Part shown: positions 33,950 through 42,758 of the stretch, one piece after another
Layout: each line of letters starts with the position of its first letter
How positions within the stretch are numbered: position 1 is the stretch's first letter
Source: Cercis canadensis
Lineage: Eukaryota; Streptophyta; Magnoliopsida; Fabales; Fabaceae
Length of the DNA stretch: 64,000 bases
Assembly (NCBI GenBank): GCA_003255065.1
Contig: QAOA01004753.1
Span: forward strand, 703,321 to 767,320
Direction of reading: 5' to 3'
Notes under the pieces: generated by a model
What the model was told of the DNA's origin: nothing
Databases searched by the model: none
Seen by the model: the letters and a program-made list of their open reading frames with translations, nothing else
Translations under genes and position numbers: made by a program

Positions 33950-34291
33950 CTACCCTTCTCTCTTTTATTCAGCTGCTATATATTTTTAAATCTGATGCAT
34001 AACTAGCTCTGTTGTTTTGTTCTTGTTAAGCTCACTGATTCTTGTCTTATAAATTGATATATTCATATATGCAAGAATCTATCTCTTCTATTTGAGTGGC
34101 TATTTGATTTATATTCTATTTTCTCATATTCTAATTAATCTCTGTTAAGAATTTTTGGGTTATTTTATAACCAACTTTGAAACAAGTTTTGAGCATAAAC
34201 TGGTTATTCCATAAATTAGTTTAATTTGTAATTTTGCATTATTAATTTTTTATCTCCTATTCTCCCTTATAGGAGCATACCTACACTCTCA
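33950..34291 (+). mobile_element. Partial 3' LTR of copia
   Basis: This matches 29603-29934 with about 8-10% difference by eye and ends at CTCTCA (34291). The next base belongs to the Helitron reading frame on the other strand, so 34291/34292 is an insertion boundary. Confidence 0.82.
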
Positions 34292-34298
34292 CATATGT

Positions 34299-34600
34299 CT
34301 AATTACCAGTCCCTCCATAACCATTCAAGAATAATACCCATTCATTATCAGATGACACAACCCCAATAATTTGGTCAAATACAACTCTCTGTCTGACAAT
34401 GCTACTTCGATTAAGTTTATCAAAATCAGATCGCAGAGTATCAAAGTCATAATTTAGCTCATTCGTTATAAGCATATTTTCCTTCAGAACGGTTGGCATT
34501 ACAATAGGATATGACATGCTAGGATAATCATGTAGGTTCCTCCTATTCAATGACAACATATTTTCAATTTCGGTCAGAACCCAATTCTTTCATTATTTCA
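34299..34600 (-). pseudogene. Helitron helicase N-terminus (Pif1-like), cut by copia
   Basis: On the minus strand the region reads IENMLSLNRRNLHDYPSM, a typical Helitron stretch before the helicase, and continues to the Walker A loop FLNGYGGTGN. In active Helitrons this loop is GGAGTGKT-like and binds ATP for 5'-to-3' unwinding during rolling-circle transposition. The usual K-T after the G is not present: N follows, then a stop, then the copia LTR. The rest of the ~600-residue helicase is absent at this side. Confidence 0.82.
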
Positions 34601-34926
34601 ATCAGTTATTCCAGAATCTGGCGAGATCAACATAATTAATTAATGTGCAAGTTCTTAAAAGCCACTAACAAAACACACAATCCCAAACTACTCATTTCAA
34701 CAATTGATCAACAGAACCAATTCGCTTAAATACTTTCTGTAAATAAAGATAAATGAAAAAATAAATGCACTTAAAAAGGATCAACTTTATTCTAGACAAA
34801 ATACCATTAGCATAGCAAACGCATAAAAAAGATTACTCAATTATAAACATGAAGTATTAAGTTACAAACGCAATATCCAAGACAACATAAAAAAAAGAGC
34901 AATAAATTAAGTTTCTGAGAAATATA

Positions 34927-35465
34927 CCATCATTTGGGCTGATTATCCATTTGTTATACGTGAAGTGCTCTTTAAGATGCTTCCATGTATTCTCAAAGAC
35001 ATACTCCTACCTTGACATACTGTTCGATATCAAAATGTTACAAAATAGCATGCACATTGAATAAGAAGTCGCCGTGAATGAAGCTTCCCTGATTACTTCT
35101 ACATACTTTGAGTCATCATCCAAAAAACCAAGCAAATAACATGCATCTTTGAATGTATTCTAAATTGATCCATTAACTATCGAGATACTCTCATAATTGA
35201 TCGTAGCTTTTATTCTTGTTAGCATCATACATATATAGAACAATTCACCAACAACAGGAGATATATAATGCAATCTCCCTATGGAATATCTTGACTTCCG
35301 AGGGACCCACTCCACTTCTCTCGGCCTATAAACAAATCTGGTTGGGAATTTAACATATCTTAACTCTCTAGCATTGGGATATTTTCTGTTTCCTTACATC
35401 CATGTTATAAACATTGTACCCCCATTTCTCGCAAGTTGAAGCGAGTCTTCAACTGTCTCTCCTTC
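34927..35465 (-). pseudogene. Helitron domain between Rep and helicase
   Basis: The minus-strand frames read VFHEGETVEDSLQLA, then REVEWVPRKSRYSIGRLHYI, then VVGELFYICMMLTRIKATIN and DACYLLGFLDDDSKYVE. This is the segment of plant Helitron proteins that links Rep to helicase (compare W..R...IGR.Y...P..GE.YYLR.LL). Several stops and small frame changes are present. It follows the Rep region once the hAT-type insert (35474-36322) is set aside, and the left end has a splice-donor-like GATG/GTATAT at about 34930. Confidence 0.75.
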
Positions 35466-35473
35466 ATGAAACA
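35466..35473 (+). repeat. Target-site duplication, left (8 bp)
   Basis: ATGAAACA immediately left of CAGTGGCGGATCTTG. The same eight bases follow the right end of the element at 35915-35922 and 36323-36330. Confidence 0.85.
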
Positions 35474-36322
35474 CAGTGGCGGATCTTGAACAAAAATTAT
35501 TGAGGGGGCAAAGAAATACTTAGTAATCAATAGAAAAAAATTTATAATGATATACATCTTTTACAATATTCATACTTAGAGAATCACAAAAAGATACTTA
35601 GTAATTGCCTAATTGGTAAAGTAAAAAAATATCAGAATCACAACTAAGGCTATTAGACTTTCTAGTTTTGTTTTCTTTTTTTATATATATAACTAATTTT
35701 AGATTTAGGCTAAGTGGCCAGTGGGCTATTGAGCTTTGGGTTAGATTTGTAGAAGTGGGCTTAAACATTTTATTAATTTGTTTTGAGGGGGCTATATTTA
35801 GTTTTTAAAAAAAAATTGAATGAATGGGCAAATAATTTTTTAACAAACTTAAATAAGAAATTTTTTTGGGGGAAGGGGCAGTTACCCCCCTCTCCAAACT
35901 AAGATCCGCCCTTGATGAAACANTACTTAGTAATCAATAGAAAAAAATTTATAATGATATACATCTTTTACAATATTCATACTTAGAGAATCACAAAAAG
36001 ATACTTAGTAATTGCCTAATTGGTAAAGTAAAAAAATATCAGAATCACAACTAAGGCTATTAGACTTTCTAGTTTTGTTTTCTTTTTTTATATATATAAC
36101 TAATTTTAGAAAGTAGGCTAAGTGGCCAGTGGGCTATTGAGCTTTGGGTTAGATTTGTAGAAGTGGGCTTAAACATTTTATTAATTTGTTTTGAGGGGGC
36201 TATATTTAGTTTTTAAAAAAAAATTGAATGAATGGGCAAATAATTTTTTAACAAACTTAACTAAGAAATTTTTTTGGGGGGAGGGGCAGTTACCCCCCTC
36301 TCCAAACTAAGATCCGCCCTTG
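35474..36322 (+). mobile_element. Non-autonomous hAT-type element in the Helitron (length inflated by a contig overlap)
   Basis: The termini are CAGTGGCGGATCTTG and, read inward from the right, CAAGGGCGGATCTTA, flanked by the 8-bp direct repeat ATGAAACA. An 8-bp target duplication and CA.GGGCGGA-type termini fit the hAT superfamily. No transposase is encoded. The element appears once to 35914, then an N at 35923, then again from 35924 (starting inside) to 36322. This is most simply one ~440-bp element with an unmerged contig overlap of about 407 bp. It splits the Helitron protein between its Rep and linker parts. Confidence 0.78.
35923..35923. other. Assembly gap within a duplicated segment
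   Basis: 35516-35922 and 35924-36330 are the same sequence with about five differences. The contig ends very probably overlap. Confidence 0.9.
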
Positions 36323-36330
36323 ATGAAACA

Positions 36331-36970
36331 TGACAAATTGTTCATCCGAAAGACGGAACATCAATCTCTCAACAACTAGTTTCTCGGTGATGGATCTCAA
36401 AACCAAAAATCCTCCAAGTTGCTTCTGGAGGTGAAAGATACTTGCAGTCATAAAATATCTTGATTTCATCCCCTTGATCATTTTCCCTTGTTGAACATAA
36501 GGAAACAGTTACCCTATCATTGCCTTTATTCACATACTTGAATAGGTATTTAATCGATCTTGGTTGCACCACTCAACATTGATGTGAGATTTGTACTTCA
36601 ATAGCAATGTTGGGTTATATAGGACAAGAAATTGATTGTTCAACTAAACACATTTCTTCAGTATATTCCTTCCATCATCTCTTCTACAATACATAGGAAA
36701 TCCCTCTTCATCAATTGATATCCTATCAACAAACTTCTTGGGAAATTTCTTAGAGCATCTGTTATCTTTAGTACATGAAGACCTAATACCACGACCATAT
36801 AGATCATGAATCATAAATTCTTCAACGTGCTCATATTCGATTAGGAGTTTCTGCACATATGATCTTGTCTATGTCTTCAGCTAAAGGATACTTGTCTTCT
36901 TGGGCTAGAAAGAGCAGAATATGAGCATGGGGAAGTCCTCTCTTTTGGAACTCAATAGTATATACAACTG
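36331..36970 (-). pseudogene. Helitron Rep domain, second half
   Basis: The minus strand reads YTIEFQKRGLPHAHILLFL, the HUH (His-hydrophobic-His) metal-binding motif of the Rep nuclease. After DKYPLAEDIDKIICAE comes a disrupted part, then KLLIEYEHVEEFMIHDLYG, CSKKFPKKF, and IKYLFKYVNKGNDR with the two tyrosines of the nicking site. CKYLSPPEATWRIFGF follows. The Rep enzyme nicks one strand and attaches to it to start rolling-circle transposition. Several stops are present. It begins at an acceptor site (TTTTTTTTCAG, ending at about 36971). Confidence 0.85.
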
Positions 36971-37057
36971 AAAAAAAATGCAAACATAATAATTGATGAA
37001 ACCAACAACTCAAATAAAAAAAAGAAGGTACAACATAAGCAGATAGCTTACTTACTA
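36971..37057 (-). other. Intron in the Helitron Rep gene
   Basis: Donor GTAAGTAAGC at about 37057 and acceptor CATTTTTTTTCAG at 36971 on the minus strand interrupt the run GQVV/VYTIEFQKRG, which is continuous in relatives. About 87 bases, AT-rich, as for a plant intron. Confidence 0.65.
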
Positions 37058-37978
37058 CAACTTGCCCAAAGAATTTTTCCTGCTTGAAAGAATCAATCAT
37101 CTGTTGTAGCTTCATTTTGAATACTCTAGCCACTATATCAAGGTGATCAATAGCTTGTAAATGCATTGGATCAATTACATGGCGGATTTTCAGTCGGTTT
37201 GGATTATACGTAAAGGTGATGAACAAATCTGGATAACCGCATCTTTGACAAATGGCCATAGCATCCAAGTAATGCTAATCATTGTACCATCTACCACCAA
37301 GTAATGTCAAAGGCAATATTAACTTCTTCCCAATTTTGGACGTCTGTGTTTGCCTACTATGAGGTACAGTATTAATGCCTTTGTATTTATCACACCACTG
37401 TTTCTTCTGGTTCATCCGAATGAAAGATAGTCTGTCACTCTCAATAGCAGTGAAACCATCGACCACAAATTGTTGGAAGAGACGTCCAAATAGCAATAAG
37501 GTGGGGACCTCCGTACTTCTACTCATTATCTTGTAATAGACCCATTCCCTAATGGTTACCTACCTCTTTTTGGGAGGACATGACAAGTTTGAAACAATGT
37601 GGGAGATACTAAGCATGTACCCATCCTCGGCATATGGAAGAGCAATGGATATTGTAGTGGGAAGTTCGCTAGATAAAGCTCATGTACTCTTTGAAGATTC
37701 CCCCTGCGTCTGGACCAATATATCCTTTCCTGATGTCATCTCATAGAAGTTCCCAACAATAAGTGCTGCAACTTCCGCAACTGTTGGCAAGTTGTACATC
37801 CTCTTATCTTTAGACCAATCATACAACAACTTAATGGTTAATTCCTCACTATTGTCTTCTTCAAGCTTGTCTCTTGCCATCCTGAAGAACTTAGCCCATA
37901 CATTGCAACTATCAAGGATTTCCTTTAACATCTCCACAATACTAATATCAACTAAATTCCTCCCCACACCATCACAAC
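37058..37978 (-). pseudogene. Helitron N-terminal and Rep first-half exon
   Basis: Starts after an acceptor (CCTATAG at about 37979). The minus strand reads DISIVEMLKEILDSCNVWAK, LTIKLLYDWSKDKRMYNLPT, VAALIVGNF, then FGRLFQQFVVDGFTAIESDR, MAICQRCGYPDLFITFTYNP and FKMKLQQMIDSFKQEKFFGQ. These are the canonical segments of the Helitron N-terminal and Rep domains. About three stops or frame changes lie between them. Confidence 0.82.
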
Positions 37979-38073
37979 TATAGGACATATGAATTGTAAT
38001 CAACATATAAATCCATCAAATTGAAAAAAACTAATAATTAATTACTATGTTGAGATATACTTAACATACTTAC

Positions 38074-38518
38074 CTCGTTGTAGATACTCTATTTGTGACT
38101 TCATTTAACGTGTCATAAATATATAGCTATGCAAATCTTGGAATCTGGCCCATTGGAGGAGTCAAGGATCCTATTCTATGAATGTTCTAACCATTTATTC
38201 TATAAAGCCAAGGAGCAGTTCCATTGTTCACTGACCTGTCCACTTTGCCACCCATCGATGTGAAGCAAAACATTGCATTATATACACGGCTGACTTCTCT
38301 GAAATGTCTACTTCTGCCAAAACCACTGTTCAAGATAAGTGACGCCAAAGCTTGTGGTGGGTCATTCAATAACGGTAGTTGCACCTTGTCATTACCACAA
38401 CAAAGAGTGAATTAAGGGTTCAGGGGTTTTTTGCTCTTTATATTATGTTCTTCATACCACATATAAGCACCACAATGCTCACACGGATATACTACATCTC
38501 CCATATCAATATATTGAC
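38074..38518 (-). pseudogene. Helitron exon with zinc-binding and MGGKVD segment
   Basis: Bounded by acceptor TATATACAG (38519-38527) and donor GTAAGTATG (38073-38065). The minus strand reads YIDMGDVVYPCEHCGAYMWY, FTLCCGNDKVQLPLLNDPPQ, RSRHFREVSRVYNAMFCFTS, MGGKVDRSVNNG and ends IYDTLNEVTNRVSTTR. The C..C...CC pattern and the MGGKVDRSVN block are standard for plant Helitron proteins. One stop is seen within it. Confidence 0.82.
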
Positions 38519-38598
38519 CTGTATATAGTAAACCACATACACATCAAATGCCAGGAGACCAACTAATTTAAACATTGGTGATAACTGATATCAAATAC

Positions 38599-38963
38599 CC
38601 ACTGAACTTCTTTTTGATCTCATAATTGAAAGCCTAGACAATGTTGCTTGTCTAGCTGCAGAACTTGGCGTAGGATTTTGGTAGACATCACCTGCTTATC
38701 AATATATAATTTATAGGTTATATAGTGCATTATCAATACAAATTTTAATAGTATTAAACGTAACAACCACATTTCAATGGATCATCCAACAACCTCGCTA
38801 TTGATAGACTCAACAACACAATTAAAGAAAGCCAAACACAATGATTAGGACAAGGTATAAACATTCTTACCTAGTTGGACAACATTCTCATCTACACTGT
38901 GATTCCTTCTCCTAATTAAAAGGGACTTCCTCCTCTGCCTAGCCTTCTTACATGATTCCTTGT
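38599..38963 (-). pseudogene. Two short upstream Helitron-linked exons
   Basis: Two candidate 93-bp exons: 38963-38871 (acceptor TTAACAG, donor GTAAGAATG), reading ESCKKARQRRKSLLIRRRNH, and 38691-38599 (acceptor AAGCAG, donor GTATTTG), reading VYQNPTPSSAARQATLSRLS. Basic, serine-rich N-terminal exons of this style precede the zinc-binding exon in plant Helitron genes. Both have proper splice signals and equal length. No single homolog was recognised. Confidence 0.5.
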
Positions 38964-39036
38964 CTGTTAATAGATATAAATCATAGAAAAAATAAGACAG
39001 ACAAAAACATAACACTAATTCTTTTGCTATCTGCAA

Positions 39037-40164
39037 GATAGTCTATAACATAAAACAAAAGGATACATCCTCACCTCTAACAACCATTTGTAGCTATGCC
39101 AAGTTTGGTGTCCCTCCTGTTTGCTCAACCACCACAGTTGTGCCAACAACATCCTCATTACATAATCTATCCATGAGGATGAGACCAGAAAGAAGTCATA
39201 CTCCATTATCAAAACAATTGTCATTAACGACTCCCATGATTCTCTTCTCTTTATCTCTCATTTTGCTTTTTGCTGCTACATCATGCCTCTTATATGCATG
39301 TCCAACATTACTACCAACTGAATAAATGACGCACAATATACTATCAAGTCACTTAAAATATAGCAAAATACCCAAAGAAACATCATCAACTATGCTGCCC
39401 AATGCTACAACGCATTGTCTGATGCAAAATGCGGCAAGATACACTCCACTGCCGAAGACCACATCAATTCCTGCTTCAAGTATAGCTTCTTCCCTCCAAT
39501 ATAGCTTCTTCTTTTCCCTCCAAGAATTTCCTCCAACATCCAACAAATGCTCCAGTTGAGCTTCAGATCATCCTGCCTCGTGTGTACGCATTCCACGCAT
39601 ATACCCACTCATAGAGAAAATGCTCTTCATTAGAGATATTTAGGGGATAATGAAAAGATACAATGTTAGCCTTGGAAAGTTTAAGAACCAGGCCAACCAA
39701 AACATAGAAGAAATAAAAACTCCTAAAGACATTGCTAGGAGTAGGCCAAACTTTTACAATGTGGCAATGTTGCTAGATATCTGTTAATTTTTGGAATAAG
39801 GTACGATAATTTTGATTGGTATTGGTGCTGGAATCATGGCATCAATATGTGCTAGGAGGTTTTATTCTCTCATTTTAGAAAAGGGTTTGCTATCCTACCT
39901 CACTCATATGAGTGGGCTAAAAAAGAATTTTTTTTTTTTTACTATATCATGATTTATCAAAACAAATACTCTAATATACAATGTGTAGATATTATGAATC
40001 TTGTTACATAGGTTATCCAACTTTGTGAAGGACTCTTGCGTGAAGTTTGAGAATGGCCTTTTAACTCTATCTTTTTGGTTAAGTTTGATGATTTATGGAG
40101 CATGTATATAGAAACAATGGTTTAAATTTTTTGCTTTGAGAGATTATGAATCTTACTTTCTATG
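39037..40164. other. Stretch without a recognised gene
   Basis: The right part of the Helitron region and its unknown 5' end lie in 39037-39620, where only short frames without recognisable motifs are present. From 39621 to 40164 the sequence is AT-rich with a T run at 39931-39942. No terminal repeat or coding signal was found. The border between the Helitron and the truncated F2 element must lie here. Confidence 0.5.
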
Positions 40165-41270
40165 TCTAGAATTAACTCCTAAATTGCCGCACTTCTTTTT
40201 CTGATCTTGGGGATAACATCTCCCGAATTGCTCGAACTTTATCTGGATCTACTTCAATTCTTTTCTCGCTAACGATAAACCCTAACAATTTACCAGAAGT
40301 CGCACCGAAAGTGCATTTTTTTGGGTTCAATCTTAGCTTGTATTTTCTTAACCTCTTGAACAATTTTCGAACCACATTCACATGGTTTTCTCCTTGTTTT
40401 GACTTCGCCACCATATCATCCACATAAACTTCGATTTCTTTGTGTATCATGTCATGAAAAAGTGTGATCATGACCCATTGATAGGTAGCTCCTGCATTCT
40501 TCAACCCAAATGGCATTACCCTATAACAATAAGTACCCCAATGTGTGATGAACGTAGTCTTCTCTTTATCTTCATCAGCCATTGGAATCTGATTGTACCC
40601 CGAATACCCATCCATGAAAGAATACTGGTGATTTTTGGCCGTGCTGTTCACAAGCACATCTATGTGTGGCAAAGGAAAATCATCTTTCGGATTGACTCTA
40701 TTCAAATCTCGGAAATCCACGCACATTCGTACTTGACCATCCATTTTAGGCACTGGAACTATATTGGCAACCCATTCCGGATAAGTTGATACTTCTAAGA
40801 AACCAGCCTCAATCTACTTGATCACCCCTTCTTTTATCTTGCTAGACATTTCAGGCCTCATTCTTTTCAACTTTTGCTTGACTGGCTTGCAATCTGAATA
40901 TAGCGGAATCTTATGAGACACAATGTTAGGGTCAAGACCAGGCATGTCTTGGTAAGACCAAGCAAATACATCACTATACTCTTTGAAAAGAACAATCATT
41001 TCCTCTTTTTTTGGGTTATCGACAATCTTCAATTCTCTTTTCTCATCTTTTGTACCCAGGTTTATGATCTGAATCTCTTCATTATGAGGAAGTATCGCTT
41101 TTTCAGTCGACTCAATCATTTTCTCAAATTTACCAAAAAGATCTAAATCTTCATCAGAGTAGTAATCGTTTTCACCCAATGCAATATGAGAATCAAGTAT
41201 TGGAGACACATGAGCTTCTACTTGAGACATTAGATCTATATTAGCAAGACTCCTAAAAATAAGTTAGAAC
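40165..41270 (-). pseudogene. F2 reverse transcriptase region, truncated
   Basis: The minus strand begins with an acidic linker (LGTKDEKRELKIV, WSYQDMPGLDPNIVSH) and continues into RT: KMDGQVRMCVDFRDLNRVNP, FSFMDGYSGYNQIPMADEDK, PFGLKNAGATYQ, the YVDDMVAK active site, then CTFGATSGKLLGFIVSE. It matches F1 RT at about 65-75% of residues by eye. It ends shortly after the RT thumb region, where unrelated sequence begins. Broken. Confidence 0.86.
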
Positions 41271-41480
41271 ATAACAAGAATTAAGATGAATAAACAGATG
41301 GGAAGTGGGTAAGAAAGACAGAAAAAAGTAAAAGGATGCCAAAATGAATGAAAACTCCATGACAAATTATTTTATTAAATTTTTTGAATAAAACATGGTC
41401 CAATACATAATAAAGATAAAATTCAAGTGACTTTGGATTTCAGTCAAAAGAAATAAATATGGCATAAACAGATATTACTT
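41271..41480 (-). other. Intron-like spacer of F2
   Basis: AT-rich non-coding stretch between the protease/G-patch frame and the RT linker, in the same relative place as the F1 spacers. On the minus strand it ends near a pyrimidine-rich tract and a TAG before the linker. This is consistent with the known Ogre intron. Confidence 0.45.
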
Positions 41481-42758
41481 AAAGAGGACCACATCTGGCA
41501 TTGGCTCAATTTCCCAGTTATTCAATTCTTCTAAATCTCCGCAAAGCCGAATCCCACAATCCTTCTTAGAGCAGCCGTCTAAGGTATTCACCATGTGCCT
41601 ATGATTCACAATTGATGACTCAGTTGATGGCACAAAAGTCTCTAGCAGATGAGAAAGTCTGGTTTCATGGTGTTTTCTTGGCTATCTCAAGAACTCTTCC
41701 ATGGAAGGCTCATACCCCAACCCCTGTCTACTTTCATTTTCTGGAAGCACAATGGGTTCACTGATACCTTGCAATTTGGCCCCCAAGCCTTTTCCTTTTT
41801 GAAATCCACTCTTCTTCATCATTTTCGCCACAACTTGATTAATTTCCCCTTTCTTTGGTAAATCTTTATCATCATGCTGGGTTATCTCCAAAGATTGGAA
41901 AGAAGACTCCAGCGCTTGCTCCGCTGCTTCAACATATGGTAATGAGCTGGGCTTGCTTACCAGCATCTCTTTCTCTCCTTTAACAATTATCACCCTTCCT
42001 CCATTCACATATTTCATTCTTTGATGCCATGTAGATGGCACCACTCCCGCAGCATGAATCCATGGCCTACCAAGTAACATGGTATAGGCAGGCTCTATGT
42101 CCATCACCTGGAAGGGAACATCAAACTTATCTGGTCCGATCTCTAACTGAAGAGAGATATCCCCAAGTACTTCACGTTTTGTTCCATCAAAAGCCCTTAC
42201 CATCATACTACTTTCTCATATACGAGACGCGTTAACTGGTAATTGCATGAGGGTAGAATAAGGTAGCACATTCAGCGCAGACCCATTATCAATTAAAACT
42301 TTAGCTACAATATAGCTATCGCACTTGAGCGTGATATGAAGCACCTTGTTGTGAGCACTCATACCAGGCATCAGCTCTTCTTCAGAAAAAGAGATTGTGC
42401 TAAAGTTTTTGATAAAATTTACCATCCCTCCAAATTTCTCTACGATTATATCTGGCCGTACATAGGCTTCCTGTAAGAACCTTTGTAATGCTTGTCTATG
42501 ACATTCAGAGCTCATGATAAGAGACAATAATGAAATACGAGCAGGAGTTTTCTTTATTTGTTCCACTATATCGTACTCACTTTGTCTCATTATCTTCAAA
42601 AATTCTTCTTCTTCCTTATTTTCTCCTTGAGTATCCTTCTTGGCTAAATCTGACTCTCTCTCATTAGCCACGACTTTTCCTTTCTCCTTTCTTTGGTGTT
42701 CTATCTCCTTAGGCAAGTAACACCGTTCACTTCTAGTCAAACCACTAACCCCTATCAC
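41481..42758 (-). pseudogene. F2 protease and G-patch region
   Basis: Minus strand: GVSGLTRSERC, then an EEEFLKIMRQSEYDIVEQ segment, the protease motif VLIDNGSALNVLPYSTL, the following AYTMLLGRPWIHAAGVVPST, and a G-patch-like GFQKGKGLGAKLQGI with GLGYEPS. The same order of parts is found in F1. It is slightly broken. Confidence 0.8.

Larger units (their letters stand above)
29461..34291 (+). mobile_element. Ty1/copia element, second copy, decayed
   Basis: This comprises the right part of a 5' LTR (29461-29934), a primer site (TTGGTATAAGAGTTC), gag, protease/integrase, RT, and a partial 3' LTR (about 33950-34291) ending in the same CTACACTCTCA. The gag style and the RT motifs suggest the SIRE or a neighbouring group, but this is not certain. 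The two LTR parts differ by about 8-10% by eye, so the insertion is clearly older than the F1 LTR that later landed in its 5' LTR. Broken, with ten or more disruptions. The right edge lies inside a Helitron helicase region. Confidence 0.85.
34292..39620 (-). mobile_element. Helitron (RepHel type) remnant
   Basis: This is a minus-strand rolling-circle DNA transposon whose coding parts span most of the interval. In order from the right: upstream basic exons, an N-terminal Helitron-like domain with a C..C..CC zinc pattern, the Rep domain (GLPHAHILLFL and KYLFKYVNKG), a linker domain and the start of the helicase (FLNGYGGTG, Walker A). The helicase is cut after Walker A by the copia element at 34291. 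The true ends (5'-TC and CTRR-3' with a hairpin) were not found. Introns are visible, and a hAT-type element interrupts the coding region. Inactive. Confidence 0.85.

Noticed and set aside
39140-39608. Short overlapping frames on both strands
   Set aside because: No motif and no splice context strong enough to call an exon. Probably degenerate Helitron sequence.
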